Below are positions 8,574 to 17,706 of a DNA stretch of 64,000 nucleotides, one piece after another (position 1 is the first letter of the stretch; each line of letters opens with the position of its first letter). The DNA comes from Curvibacter cyanobacteriorum. Its GTDB lineage: Bacteria > Pseudomonadota > Gammaproteobacteria > Burkholderiales > Burkholderiaceae_C. Made by a program: the position numbers and the translations under genes. The stretch spans positions 102,740 to 166,739 of the forward strand of contig NZ_JAQSIP010000010.1 of the NCBI RefSeq assembly GCF_028649475.1, written 5' to 3'. The notes beneath the pieces are model-generated. The model saw nothing but the letters and a program-made list of their open reading frames with translations. It was not told the origin of the DNA and did not search any database.

Positions 8574-11228
8574 ATGCCTCAGCCCACGCACCCCATGTCC
8601 CGCTACCGAAAACCCCTGCCCCACACCGCCCTGGACTACATCGACGCCCGCGCTGCGGTCGAATCCCTGGCGCCCGGCGCCTGGTCCACCCTGCCCTACA
8701 CGGCCCGCATCCACGCCGAGAACCTGGTCCGCCGGGCCGACGCCGACAGCGCCGAGGCGGGCCTGCGCCAGATCATCGAACGGCGGCGCGAGCGTGACTT
8801 TCCGTGGTACCCCGCCCGCGTGGTGTGCCACGACATCCTGGGCCAGACCGCCCTGGTCGACCTGGCGGGGCTGCGCGACGCCATCGCCCAGCAAGGCGGT
8901 GACCCGGCCGCCGTGAACCCGGTGGTGCCGGTGCAACTGATCGTGGACCACTCGCTGGCGGTGGAGTGCGGTGGCGCCGACCCGCAGGCCTTTGCCAAGA
9001 ACCGCGCCATCGAGGACCGCCGCAACGAGGACCGCTTCCACTTCATCGAATGGACGCGCAAGGCGTTCTCCAATGTGGACGTGATCCCGGCGGGCAACGG
9101 CATCATGCACCAGATCAACCTGGAGAAAATGTCGCCCGTGGTGATGGTGCAAGACGGCCTGGCCTTCCCCGACACCTGCGTCGGCACCGACAGCCACACC
9201 CCCCATGTGGATGCGCTGGGGGTGATCGCGGTGGGCGTCGGAGGCCTGGAAGCCGAGAACGTGATGCTGGGCCGGGCCTGCTGGATGCGCCTGCCCGAGA
9301 TGGTGGGTGTGCAACTCTGTGGCCAGCGCCCGCCTGGCACCACCGCCACCGACCTGGCACTGGCGCTGACCGAGTTCCTGCGCGCCCAGAAAGTGGTCGG
9401 GGCCTATGTGGAATTTGCCGGGCCCGGGGCCGAGAGCCTGTCCATCGGCGACCGTGCCACCATCTCCAACATGTGCCCCGAATACGGCGCCACGGCCGCG
9501 CTGTTCGCCATCGACGCACAGACCCTCGACTACCTGCGCCTCACCGACCGCAGCCCGCAGCAGATCCAGACCGTGGAGGCCTACGCCAAGGCCGCCGGCC
9601 TGTGGCACACCGACCTGGCGCAAGCCCAGTACGACCGGGTCTTGCACTTTGACCTGTCCCGCCTGGTGCGCAACCTGGCTGGTCCCTCCCACCCGCACCG
9701 GCGCCTGCCCACCAGCGACCTGGTGGCGCGCGGCATCGCGGGGACCGAAGCGCTGGCCCAGGCACGGGCCCAGGAGGCCCAGGGCCTGCTGCCCGAGGGC
9801 GCGGTGATCATCGCGGCCATCACCAGCTGCACCAACACCAGCAACCCGCGCAACGTCATTGCCGCCGGCTTGCTGGCGCGTCGGGCGCGCCGCCTTGGCC
9901 TGGTGAGCAAGCCCTGGGTCAAGACGTCGCTGGCCCCCGGCTCCAAGGCCGTGGCGCTGTACCTGGAGGAGGCCGGCTTGCTGGCCGACCTGGAGGCGCT
10001 GGGCTTTGGCATCGTCGGCTTTGCCTGCACCACCTGCAACGGCATGAGCGGCGCCCTGGCGCCCGAGATCCAGCGCGAGATCACCGAGCGCCAGCTGTTC
10101 ACCACCGCCGTGCTGTCGGGGAACCGCAATTTCGACGGTCGCATCCACCCCAGCGCCCAGCAGGCCTTCCTGGCCTCGCCACCGCTGGTGGTGGCCTACG
10201 CGATCGCGGGCACCATCCGCTTTGACATCGAGCGCGACGTGCTCGGCGTGGCCCAGGGGCGCGACATCCGCTTGCAGGACCTGTGGCCCAGCGACGCGGA
10301 GATCGACGCGGTCGTTGAGTCGGCGGTGAAGCCCGCACACTACCGGGCGGTGTACCAGCCCATGTTTGCCCGCGCAGTCGACGCGGGGCCCCCGGTGTCC
10401 CCCCAGTTCGACTGGCGCCCGCAATCCACCTATATTCGCCGGCCGCCCTACTGGGACACCGAGGGCGTGGGCGCGCTGGCCGCCACGCCGCGCACCCTGC
10501 AAGGCTTGCGCCCGCTGGCCCTGCTGCCCGACAACATCACCACCGATCACCTGTCGCCGTCCAACGCCATCCTGCCCGATTCGGCGGCAGGCGAGTACCT
10601 GCGCCGCATGGGCCTGCCCGAAGAAGACTTCAACTCCTACGCCACCCACCGCGGCGACCACCTGACCGCCCTGCGGGCCACCTTCGCCAACCCCACCTTG
10701 CGCAATGAGATGGTGCGCGAGCCCGACGGCACGGTGCGCGCAGGGGCTTGGGCCCGCGTGGAGCCCGAGGGCCGCGTGCTGCGCATGTGGGAGGCCATCG
10801 AGACCTACCTGAACCGCCGCCAGCCGCTGATCATCGTGGCCGGCGCCGACTATGGGCAAGGCTCCAGCCGCGACTGGGCCGCCAAGGGCGTGCGCCTGGC
10901 AGGGGTTGAATGCGTGGTGGCCGAAGGCTTTGAACGCATCCACCGCACCAACCTGATCGGCATGGGCGTCTTGCCGCTGGCGTTCCACCCGGGCACCACG
11001 CGCCTGACGCTGGGCCTGGACGGCAGCGAGACCTACTCGGTGGACGGGGCGCTGGCCCCGGGCGCCGAGTTGACCCTGGTGGTCACGCGCCGCGATGGCG
11101 CGGCGCTGCGCGTGCCGGTCCGATGCCGCCTCGACACCGCCGAAGAGCTCTCGGTCTACCAGGCCGGCGGCGTGTTGCAACGGTTTGCCCAGGATTTCCT
11201 GGCCGAGAAACAAGGAGCCCCCGCATGA
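8574..11228 (+). CDS. acnD: Fe/S-dependent 2-methylcitrate dehydratase
   Basis: An 884-residue aconitase-superfamily enzyme that dehydrates 2-methylcitrate to 2-methylaconitate. The three [4Fe-4S] ligands are visible as Cys419 (ITSCTNTSNP) and Cys485/Cys488 (ACTTCNG). The C-terminal swivel domain carries GADYGQGSSRDWAAKG. The N-terminus RYRKPLPHTALDYIDARAAV is that of AcnD rather than AcnA. A second ATG at 8595 (MSRYRKPLP) is closer to the usual start; neither has a clear Shine-Dalgarno, so 8595 is possible. Its stop overlaps the prpF start as ATGA, consistent with the known AcnD-PrpF partnership. It replaces the PrpD route in this operon. Confidence 0.93.
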   Translation: MPQPTHPMSRYRKPLPHTALDYIDARAAVESLAPGAWSTLPYTARIHAENLVRRADADSAEAGLRQIIERRRERDFPWYPARVVCHDILGQTALVDLAGLRDAIAQQGGDPAAVNPVVPVQLIVDHSLAVECGGADPQAFAKNRAIEDRRNEDRFHFIEWTRKAFSNVDVIPAGNGIMHQINLEKMSPVVMVQDGLAFPDTCVGTDSHTPHVDALGVIAVGVGGLEAENVMLGRACWMRLPEMVGVQLCGQRPPGTTATDLALALTEFLRAQKVVGAYVEFAGPGAESLSIGDRATISNMCPEYGATAALFAIDAQTLDYLRLTDRSPQQIQTVEAYAKAAGLWHTDLAQAQYDRVLHFDLSRLVRNLAGPSHPHRRLPTSDLVARGIAGTEALAQARAQEAQGLLPEGAVIIAAITSCTNTSNPRNVIAAGLLARRARRLGLVSKPWVKTSLAPGSKAVALYLEEAGLLADLEALGFGIVGFACTTCNGMSGALAPEIQREITERQLFTTAVLSGNRNFDGRIHPSAQQAFLASPPLVVAYAIAGTIRFDIERDVLGVAQGRDIRLQDLWPSDAEIDAVVESAVKPAHYRAVYQPMFARAVDAGPPVSPQFDWRPQSTYIRRPPYWDTEGVGALAATPRTLQGLRPLALLPDNITTDHLSPSNAILPDSAAGEYLRRMGLPEEDFNSYATHRGDHLTALRATFANPTLRNEMVREPDGTVRAGAWARVEPEGRVLRMWEAIETYLNRRQPLIIVAGADYGQGSSRDWAAKGVRLAGVECVVAEGFERIHRTNLIGMGVLPLAFHPGTTRLTLGLDGSETYSVDGALAPGAELTLVVTRRDGAALRVPVRCRLDTAEELSVYQAGGVLQRFAQDFLAEKQGAPA

Positions 11229-12412
11229 GCCATGTGCCCCAGATCCGAATCCCCGCCACCTACCTGCGAGGCGGCACCAGCAAAGGGGTGTTTTTCAGGC
11301 TGCAGGACCTGCCCGCACCCGCGCAGCAGCCCGGTCGGGCGCGCGACCGCCTGCTGCAGCGCGTGATCGGCAGCCCCGACCCCTACGGCAAGCAAACCGA
11401 CGGCCTGGGCGGCGCCACGTCGTCAACGTCCAAAGCCGTGATCGTCGCCCCCGCCAGCGTGCCCGACCACGACGTGGACTACCTCTTCGCGCAGATCGCC
11501 ATCGACCGCGATGTGGTCGACTGGACCGGCAACTGCGGCAACCTGTCCGCCGCCGTGGGCCCGTTTGCCATCGCCCAGGGCCTGGTGCCTGCGCACCGGG
11601 TGCCGCACGACGGGGTGTGCACGGTGCGCATCTGGCAGGCCAACATCCGCAAGACCATCGTGGCCCAGGTCCCGATGCGCCAGGGGCAGGTGCAGGAGAC
11701 CGGCGACTTCGAGCTCGACGGCGTGACCTTCCCGGCCGCCGAGGTGGCGTTGGCGTTCATGGACCCCGCCGAAGACGGTGACGACGGCGGCGCCCTGTTC
11801 CCGACCGGCCAGGTGGTGGACACCCTGGACGTGCCCGGTGTGGGGCGCTTCCAGGCCACCCTCATCAACGCGGGCATCCCCACGGTGTTCTTGAACGCGG
11901 CCGAACTGGGCTGGCGCGGCACCGAGTTGCAGGCGGACCTCAATGGCGATGCGATCGCGCTGGCCCGGTTTGAAACGATCCGCGCCCATGCGGCCCAGCG
12001 CATGGGCCTGATCCAGGATTTGAGCGAGGCCGCCCAACGCCAGCACACGCCCAAGATCGCCTTTGTGGCCCCGCCCGCCGACTACACCGCCTCCAGCGGC
12101 CAGAGGGTGCACGCCCGCGACATCGACCTGCTGGTGCGCGCGCTGTCCATGGGCCAGTTGCACCACGCCATGATGGGCACCGCGGCGGTGGCCATCGGTG
12201 CGGCGGCGGCCATCCCGGGCACGCTGGTCAACCTGGCGGCCGGCGGGGGGACGCGTGAGGCGGTGCGCTTCGGCCACCCCTCGGGCACCCTGCGCGTCGG
12301 CGCCCAGGCCGAGCAACGCGGTGGGCAGTGGGTGATCACCCAGGCCCAAATGAGCCGCAGCGCCCGGGTCTTGATGGAGGGCTGGGTGCGCGTGCCCGGC
12401 GACAGCTTCTGA
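11225..12412 (+). CDS. prpF: 2-methylaconitate cis-trans isomerase PrpF
   Basis: A 395-residue PrpF protein with the diaminopimelate-epimerase-like fold. It begins MSHVPQIRIPATYLRGGTSK, where RGGTSKGVFF is the family signature. DGLGGATSSTSK and the CGNLSAA loop (DWTGNCGNLSAAVGPF) mark the first half, and AALSMGQLHH-like residues mark the second half. It isomerises the product of AcnD so that it can be hydrated to 2-methylisocitrate. A more distal start at 11123 in the same frame would lie inside acnD; 11225 overlaps its stop by four bases and gives a normal length. A short terminator-like hairpin follows at 12500. Confidence 0.94.
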   Translation: MSHVPQIRIPATYLRGGTSKGVFFRLQDLPAPAQQPGRARDRLLQRVIGSPDPYGKQTDGLGGATSSTSKAVIVAPASVPDHDVDYLFAQIAIDRDVVDWTGNCGNLSAAVGPFAIAQGLVPAHRVPHDGVCTVRIWQANIRKTIVAQVPMRQGQVQETGDFELDGVTFPAAEVALAFMDPAEDGDDGGALFPTGQVVDTLDVPGVGRFQATLINAGIPTVFLNAAELGWRGTELQADLNGDAIALARFETIRAHAAQRMGLIQDLSEAAQRQHTPKIAFVAPPADYTASSGQRVHARDIDLLVRALSMGQLHHAMMGTAAVAIGAAAAIPGTLVNLAAGGGTREAVRFGHPSGTLRVGAQAEQRGGQWVITQAQMSRSARVLMEGWVRVPGDSF

Positions 12413-12499
12413 AGGCCGCGCCCACCGTCACGCTCCCAATCCCCCCCCCATCACACGGCGCACACACACCGCCCCGCCCCGTCACACCGCACACCGCCC

Positions 12500-12524
12500 G
12501 GGCGCTGGACGCCCGCCCTTTTTT
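12500..12524 (+). terminator. Weak terminator-like hairpin after prpF
   Basis: The arms GGGCG (12500-12504) and CGCCC (12510-12514) form a 5-bp stem with a 5-base loop, followed by GCCC and six T residues at 12519-12524. The stem is short and the T run starts four bases after it, so it may only reduce read-through into the lyase gene 24 bp downstream. Confidence 0.4.
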
Positions 12525-12547
12525 CATTCACCTTGGCTCACTGCCCC

Positions 12548-13408
12548 ATGTCCACCCGCCAACAACTCAAACAACTCGTCGAAGCCCGCCGTGGCCTGAT
12601 CGTGCCGGGCGCCTTCAACGCCCTGTCGGCCAAGGTCATTGAAGACCTGGGCTTCCAGGCCCTGTACGTGACCGGGGCCGGTGTCACCAACATGTGGTTC
12701 GGCCTGCCCGACCAGGGTTTCATGGGCCTGGCCGACATCGCCGACCACACGGCCCGCATCCGCGACGCCGTGAGCCTGCCCCTGCTGGTCGATGCCGACA
12801 CCGGCTTTGGCAATGCGCTCAACGTCTACCACACGGTGCGCACGCTCGAACGGGCGGGCGCCGACTGCATCCAGCTCGAAGACCAGGTGGCCCCCAAGCG
12901 CTGTGGCCATTTCGCGGGCAAGGAGGTCATCTCGACCGAAGAAGCGGTCAACAAGATCAAGGCCGCGGTGGACGCGCGACGCGACCCCGACCTGCTCATC
13001 ATGGCGCGCACCGACGCCGCGGCCACCCACGGCTTTGAAGCCGCCGTCGAACGGGCACAGCGCTTCGCCGAGGCCGGGGCCGACCTCCTGTTCGTCGAGG
13101 CCGTGACCCAGGCCGACGAGGTGCGCGCCCTGCCGCAGCGCCTGGCCAAGCCCCAGCTCATGAACATGGTGATCGGCGGGCGCACCCCAATCTTCAACGC
13201 CCAACAGCTGGGCGAGCTGGGCTATGGCATCGTGCTCTACGCCAACGCGGCGCTGCAAGGCGCGGTGGCCGGTATGCAGAAGGCCTTGACCGTGCTGCGC
13301 GACGAGCAGGAGGTGCAGGAATCCAGCGGCCTGGTCACCCCGTTTGCCGAGCGCCAGCGCCTGGTCGGCAAGCCCGGCTGGGACGCACTGGAGAAGCGCT
13401 TCAGCTGA
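12548..13408 (+). CDS. isocitrate lyase/PEP mutase family lyase, possible methylisocitrate lyase
   Basis: A 286-residue TIM-barrel protein of the ICL/PEPM superfamily. DADTGFGNA gives Mg-binding Asp residues, EDQVAPKRCGH contains the KRCGH signature with Cys119 (the usual catalytic Cys), and IMARTDAAATHG follows. By position after prpC-acnD-prpF it should cleave 2-methylisocitrate to pyruvate and succinate, completing the cycle. However, the N-terminus (GLIVPGAFNALSAKVIEDLGF) and the C-terminal half are closer to the oxaloacetate decarboxylase, dimethylmalate lyase and carboxyphosphonate mutase branch than to the classical PrpB I recall. The prpB symbol is therefore withheld. No clear ribosome site is seen; 12548 gives the natural start MSTRQQLKQL. 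Confidence 0.75.
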   Translation: MSTRQQLKQLVEARRGLIVPGAFNALSAKVIEDLGFQALYVTGAGVTNMWFGLPDQGFMGLADIADHTARIRDAVSLPLLVDADTGFGNALNVYHTVRTLERAGADCIQLEDQVAPKRCGHFAGKEVISTEEAVNKIKAAVDARRDPDLLIMARTDAAATHGFEAAVERAQRFAEAGADLLFVEAVTQADEVRALPQRLAKPQLMNMVIGGRTPIFNAQQLGELGYGIVLYANAALQGAVAGMQKALTVLRDEQEVQESSGLVTPFAERQRLVGKPGWDALEKRFS

Positions 13409-13474
13409 GCAGCCCCCCGGCGGGGGCCCTCGCCTGCGGCAGCGGCAGCGCCTCCCCGGCCGCGCCGCCCGGCG

Positions 13475-15775
13475 TCACACGCACTCGGCGCGCAAGGTCT
13501 TGGCCGCGGCCACCAGGTGGGTCAGGGCCGGGATCACCTCGGGCCACTGGCGGGTCTTGAGGCCGCAGTCCGGGTTGACCCACAGGCGCTCGGCGGGCAC
13601 CCGCTCGGCCGCTTTCTTCATCAGCGCCACCATGTGTTGCTCGGTGGGGATGTTGGGCGAATGGATGTCGTACACGCCCGGGCCGATCTCATTGGGGTAG
13701 CGGAAGTCGTCGAAGGCGTCGAGCAGCTCCATGTCCGAGCGCGAGGTCTCGATGGTGATCACATCGGCGTCCATGTCGGCGATCGCGGCCATGATGTCGT
13801 TGAACTCCGAGTAGCACATGTGGGTGTGGATCTGGGTCTCATCGCGCACGCCGTTGGCCGCCACGCGGAAGCTCTCCACCGCCCAGTCGAGGTACACCGG
13901 CCACTGGGCACGGCGCAGCGGCAGGCCCTCGCGCAGCGCGGCCTCGTCGATCTGGATCACGCGCACCCCGGCGCGCTCCAGGTCCAGCACCTCCTGGCGG
14001 ATGGCCAGGGCCAGTTGCAGGCAGGACACCGAGCGCGGCTGGTCGTCGCGCACGAACGACCAGTTGAGGATCGTCACCGGCCCCGTCAGCATGCCCTTCA
14101 TGGGCTTGTCGGTCAGCGACTGAGCGTACGTGGTCCAGGCCACGGTCATCGGCTGCGGGCGGCGGATGTCACCGAACAGGATGGGCGGCTTGACGCAGCG
14201 CGAGCCATAGGACTGCACCCAGCCGAACTGGCTGAAGGCGTAGCCGTCGAGCTGCTCGCCAAAGTACTCGACCATGTCGTTGCGCTCGGCCTCGCCATGC
14301 ACCAGCACGTCCAGGCCCAGGGCTTCCTGCTCGCGCACGGCACGCTCGATCTCGGCGCGCATGGCGGCCTGGTAGCCCGCGGCGTCCAGGCGGCCGGCCT
14401 TGAAGTCACTGCGCGCGCGGCGGATCTCGGCGGTCTGCGGGAACGAGCCGATGGTGGTGGTCGGGAACTTCGGCAGCCGCAGCAGCGCGGCCTGCTTGGG
14501 CGCCCGCTGCGGGTACGGCGTCTCGCGCTGCCCCAGGTCACGCGTGATCTTGGAGACCGCCAGCTGCACCTCCGGGCGGTGCACGCGGGTCGAGGCACGC
14601 CGCGCCGCCAGCGCCGCCCGGTTGGCGTCCAGGGCCTCGCGCACCGACGCCCGCCCGTGGTTCAGGGCCTGCGCCAGCAGCTGCAACTCGGCCAGCTTCT
14701 GGCGCGCGAAGGCCAGCCACGACAGGATGTCCGCGTCCAGCTTCTGTTCACTGGCCAGGTCCACCGGCACGTGCAGCAGCGAGCACGAGGGCGCGATCCA
14801 CAGGCGCGGGCCCAGTTGTTCGGCCAAAGGCTCGAGCCAGTCCAGGGTGGCGTTCAGGTCGGTTTTCCAGATGTTGCGCCCGTTCACGACGCCCAGCGAC
14901 AAGACCTTGTGCGCAGGCAGCAGGTTGATCAGGGGGCGCACGCCATCGCGGTCGTTGATGGCGTCCACATGCAGCCCCGCCACCGGCAGGTTGGCGGCCA
15001 GGTAGGCGTTTTCCTGCAAGGAGCCAAAGTAGCTGGCCAGCAGCAGCTTGACCTTGGCCGACTTCAGGTGGTGGTAGGCGGTGTTGAAGGCGTGCTGCCA
15101 GTCGGCGTCCAGCTCGGTGACCAGGATCGGCTCGTCGATCTGCACCCACTCCGCGCCCTGGGCCGCCAGGGTGTCAAGCAACTGGGCGTAGACCGGCAGC
15201 AAGCGCTCGAGCAGGGCCAGACGGTCCGACCCGTCCTTGGCCTTGCCCAGCGCCAGGTAGGTGACCGGGCCGATCAGGACCGGCTTGGCCTTCACCCCCT
15301 GGGCGCGGGCCTCGGCCCACTGCGCCAGCAGCCGGCTGGCATCGAGTTGGAACGTGGTCGTGGCGGTGAACTCGGGCACGATGTAGTGGTAGTTGGTGTC
15401 AAACCATTTGGTCATCTCACCGGCCGCCACGCCAGCGCAGCAGGCAGCATGGCCGGCGCCTGGATCGGCGGGCGCCGAGCGCCCGCGGGCCACCCGGAAG
15501 TAGTTGTCCAGCACATCGCCTTCATGGCCGCGCACCCGCTCGGGCAAATGGCCCAGCGTGAAGCTCATGTCCAGCACCTGGTCGTAGAACGAAAAATCCC
15601 CCACCGGGGCCCAGTCCAGCGCGGCCTGATCGGCCCAGTGCTGCTGCCGCAGTTGCTGGCCCACCTGCTGCAGCGCCGCCCGCGAGGACTGGCCCTTCCA
15701 GTAGGACTCCAAGGCGAACTTGAGTTCACGTTGAGCGCCGATGCGCGGAAAGCCGAGGTTGTGTGTCGTGACCAT
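13475..15775 (-). CDS. metE: cobalamin-independent methionine synthase
   Basis: A 766-residue MetE, which transfers the methyl group of 5-methyltetrahydropteroyltriglutamate to homocysteine to form methionine without vitamin B12. The N-terminus [18 protein letters not shown] is classic, and [16 protein letters not shown] follows near residue 115. The C-terminal catalytic barrel carries the zinc ligands in [11 protein letters not shown] and NPDCGLKTR, with [12 protein letters not shown] between. The length matches the family. A short stretch near residue 100 ([10 protein letters not shown] region) is longer than in the E. coli protein, in a surface loop. The gene is divergent from the LysR-type metR-like gene and two MetR-like boxes lie between them, so it is probably activated by that protein. 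Confidence 0.95.
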   Translation of the reverse strand: MVTTHNLGFPRIGAQRELKFALESYWKGQSSRAALQQVGQQLRQQHWADQAALDWAPVGDFSFYDQVLDMSFTLGHLPERVRGHEGDVLDNYFRVARGRSAPADPGAGHAACCAGVAAGEMTKWFDTNYHYIVPEFTATTTFQLDASRLLAQWAEARAQGVKAKPVLIGPVTYLALGKAKDGSDRLALLERLLPVYAQLLDTLAAQGAEWVQIDEPILVTELDADWQHAFNTAYHHLKSAKVKLLLASYFGSLQENAYLAANLPVAGLHVDAINDRDGVRPLINLLPAHKVLSLGVVNGRNIWKTDLNATLDWLEPLAEQLGPRLWIAPSCSLLHVPVDLASEQKLDADILSWLAFARQKLAELQLLAQALNHGRASVREALDANRAALAARRASTRVHRPEVQLAVSKITRDLGQRETPYPQRAPKQAALLRLPKFPTTTIGSFPQTAEIRRARSDFKAGRLDAAGYQAAMRAEIERAVREQEALGLDVLVHGEAERNDMVEYFGEQLDGYAFSQFGWVQSYGSRCVKPPILFGDIRRPQPMTVAWTTYAQSLTDKPMKGMLTGPVTILNWSFVRDDQPRSVSCLQLALAIRQEVLDLERAGVRVIQIDEAALREGLPLRRAQWPVYLDWAVESFRVAANGVRDETQIHTHMCYSEFNDIMAAIADMDADVITIETSRSDMELLDAFDDFRYPNEIGPGVYDIHSPNIPTEQHMVALMKKAAERVPAERLWVNPDCGLKTRQWPEVIPALTHLVAAAKTLRAECV

Positions 15776-15844
15776 GGTGTCTTCTTCGATGCCATCAATG
15801 TTGGAAAGCGTCGAAGGTTAGAGAAGCTGATCCATTACGTAAAA

Positions 15845-15874
15845 TGATCTTATTTCAGCGATCAATTAACTTCA
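15845..15874. promoter_or_regulatory. Two tandem MetR-like boxes between metE and metR
   Basis: On the metE strand the sequences TGAAGTTAATTGA (15874-15862) and TGAAATAAGATCA (15857-15845) each differ at one base from the MetR consensus TGAA-N5-TTCA. Their centres are 17 bp apart. The E. coli metE promoter also has two adjacent MetR sites. They sit in the 112-bp divergent gap, 70-100 bases upstream of the metE start. Binding is inferred. Confidence 0.5.
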
Positions 15875-15887
15875 CTCATGGATACCG

Positions 15888-16808
15888 ATGCTTGAACGAA
15901 TCCACCTGGCCATCATTCAAGAGGTGGATCGACAGGGCTCCATGACCGCCGCCGCGTCCACGCTCTGCCTCACCCAGTCGGCCCTCAGCCATGCGATCAA
16001 GAAGCTCGAGCAGGCCATGGGAACCGACATCTGGCGGCGCGAAGGCCGCAGCCTGCGCCTGACCCAGGCCGGCCATTACCTGCTGGCGGTGGCCAACCGC
16101 GTGCTGCCCCAACTCGAGCTGGCCGAATCGCGCATGCAGCAGTTCGCCCAGGGGGAGCGCGGCACGCTGCGCATCGGCATGGAATGCCACCCCTGCTACC
16201 AGTGGCTGCTGAAGATCGTGGCGCCTTACCTCGCGGCCTGGCCCGATGTTGAAGTCGACGTGAAGCAGAAGTTCCAGTTCGGCGGCATCGGGGCCCTGTT
16301 TGGCCACGAGATCGATGTGCTGGTGACCCCCGACCCGGTGTTCAAACCTGGCCTGCGTTTCGAGCCCGTGTTCGACTACGAGCAGGTGCTGGTGGTGGGC
16401 CGGGACCATGCCCTGGCCAGCCAGGCCCACGTGCGCCCGGCCCAGTTGAGCGCCGAGGTGCTGCTGAGCTACCCGGTCCCCGCCGAGCGCCTGGACATCT
16501 ACCAGCAGTTTCTGCTGCCCGCGGGCGTGCTGCCCAAGCAGCACAAGGCCATCGAGAACACCGACATCATGTTGCAGATGGTGGCCAGTGGCCGGGGCGT
16601 GGCCGCGCTGCCGCGTTGGCTGGTGGACGAGTACGCGCAGCGGATGCCGGTGCGGCCGGTGCGCCTGGGCCCCCAGGGCATCGCCAAACAGATCTACCTG
16701 GGGGTGCGCGAAGCCGACGTGCCGATCGACTACCTGCAGGCCTTCGTGGCGCTGGCGAACCAGTCCAGGACGACGCTGGGAACCGAGCCGCACCCAGCCG
16801 CCGCCTGA
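15888..16808 (+). CDS. metR: MetR-like LysR-family regulator
   Basis: A 306-residue LysR-type regulator with an N-terminal winged helix-turn-helix (about residues 3-62: MTAAASTLCLTQSALSHAIKKLEQ) and a periplasmic-binding-fold effector domain. Features shared with MetR are ERIHLAIIQEVDRQGSMTAAA, GMECHPCYQWLLKIV and the ENTDIMLQMVASGRGVAALPRW segment. MetR uses homocysteine as co-activator and controls metE and related genes. The divergent placement beside metE with two MetR-like boxes supports the name. The ATG at 15888 has no strong Shine-Dalgarno, but no better start exists. Confidence 0.88.
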   Translation: MLERIHLAIIQEVDRQGSMTAAASTLCLTQSALSHAIKKLEQAMGTDIWRREGRSLRLTQAGHYLLAVANRVLPQLELAESRMQQFAQGERGTLRIGMECHPCYQWLLKIVAPYLAAWPDVEVDVKQKFQFGGIGALFGHEIDVLVTPDPVFKPGLRFEPVFDYEQVLVVGRDHALASQAHVRPAQLSAEVLLSYPVPAERLDIYQQFLLPAGVLPKQHKAIENTDIMLQMVASGRGVAALPRWLVDEYAQRMPVRPVRLGPQGIAKQIYLGVREADVPIDYLQAFVALANQSRTTLGTEPHPAAA

Positions 16809-16970
16809 CGCGGCCGGCCCAAACCGACGCCCCGGCAGCGGGGACGCCAGGGCCACCGCCCCGCCCCCGGTGCTCGGGCGGCCTCAGCGGGGGACAGGGG
16901 CCTGGCCCGACACCGCAGCAAGCCACGCACACCAGGCCGCACTCACCCGGCCAGGCTCATAAGGTCAGGC

Positions 16971-17528
16971 TCACAAGGCCAGGCGCGATGATTTGGGCAC
17001 ATGGGCCATCAGAAACTCCATCTGATCGGCCAGGATGCGGCGGTTGCGCAGGATGAAGTCTTCCCAGAGGCTGGGCACATAGGGCGCGTAAAGCAGGGGC
17101 ATGCGCGCCTGTTCGGGCGTGCGGTGGCTCTTGCGGTGGTTGCAGGCGCGGCAGGCGGTGACCACGTTCATCCAGGTGTCGACCCCGTTTTGCGCGAAGG
17201 GCACGATGTGCTCGCGCGTGAGGTCGCTCTCATGGAAGTGCTGGCCGCAGTAGGCGCAGACATTGCGGTCGCGGGCGAACAGCTTGCTGTTGGTCAGGCC
17301 GGGCCGCAACGCAAAGGGGTTGATGTTGGGCACGCCCTTGGTGCCGATGATGCTGTTGACCACGATCTGCGACTGCTCGCCGGTGACCGCGTTGTGACCG
17401 CCCCGGAACACCGCCACCTGCGCACCAGATTCCCAGCGCACCTCGCCAGCCGCGTAGTGAATCACGGCTTGCTCCAGGGTGATCCAGGACTGGGGCAAGC
17501 CCTGGGCGGACAGCTTCAAGACCTTCAA
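16971..17528 (-). CDS. HNH endonuclease family protein (TTG start)
   Basis: A 185-residue protein with an HNH nuclease domain in the second half: the first zinc pair NVCAYCG, the catalytic LTREHIVPF and the second pair ACRACNHRK. The frame is open upstream, but the best start is TTG at 17528: a perfect AGGAGG lies six bases before it, and the protein then begins KVLKLSAQGLPQSWITLEQA, which is where homologues in this lineage begin. No restriction methylase, phage gene or toxin partner is near, so this looks like a stand-alone chromosomal HNH protein of unknown role. It is divergent from ribF across 178 bp. Confidence 0.8.
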   Translation of the reverse strand: MKVLKLSAQGLPQSWITLEQAVIHYAAGEVRWESGAQVAVFRGGHNAVTGEQSQIVVNSIIGTKGVPNINPFALRPGLTNSKLFARDRNVCAYCGQHFHESDLTREHIVPFAQNGVDTWMNVVTACRACNHRKSHRTPEQARMPLLYAPYVPSLWEDFILRNRRILADQMEFLMAHVPKSSRLAL

Positions 17529-17663
17529 GGGACGCCTCCTAAACGGGTTGAAAACCACTGACTCGGAACGCAGATCTCGGGGGCCATCGCGGGCTCTTGT
17601 GCAAGAACCCCGCTGGCTACAGCACAATATAACCTGATTTCATGACAATTTGGCTTCGGGCGC

Positions 17664-17691
17664 TTGACAGGTGGGCGCCGGATGCTATCAA
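17664..17691 (+). promoter_or_regulatory. Sigma-70 promoter for ribF
   Basis: TTGACA at 17664-17669 is a perfect -35 element. After a 16-base spacer comes TATCAA at 17686-17691 as -10. The predicted transcription start near 17698 leaves a leader of only about 10 bases before the ribF ATG at 17707, too short for an FMN riboswitch. The match is by inspection. Confidence 0.5.
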
Positions 17692-17706
17692 AAAGATAAC
17701 AGCACA

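Noticed and set aside
15400..15480. Apparent insertion in MetE near residue 100.
   Set aside because: It is in frame, lies in a loop, and the lengths of this loop differ between MetE proteins, so it is not evidence of damage.
17529..17706. Possible FMN riboswitch upstream of ribF.
   Set aside because: The best promoter leaves only about 10 bases of leader, and no conserved RFN helices were recognised in the gap.
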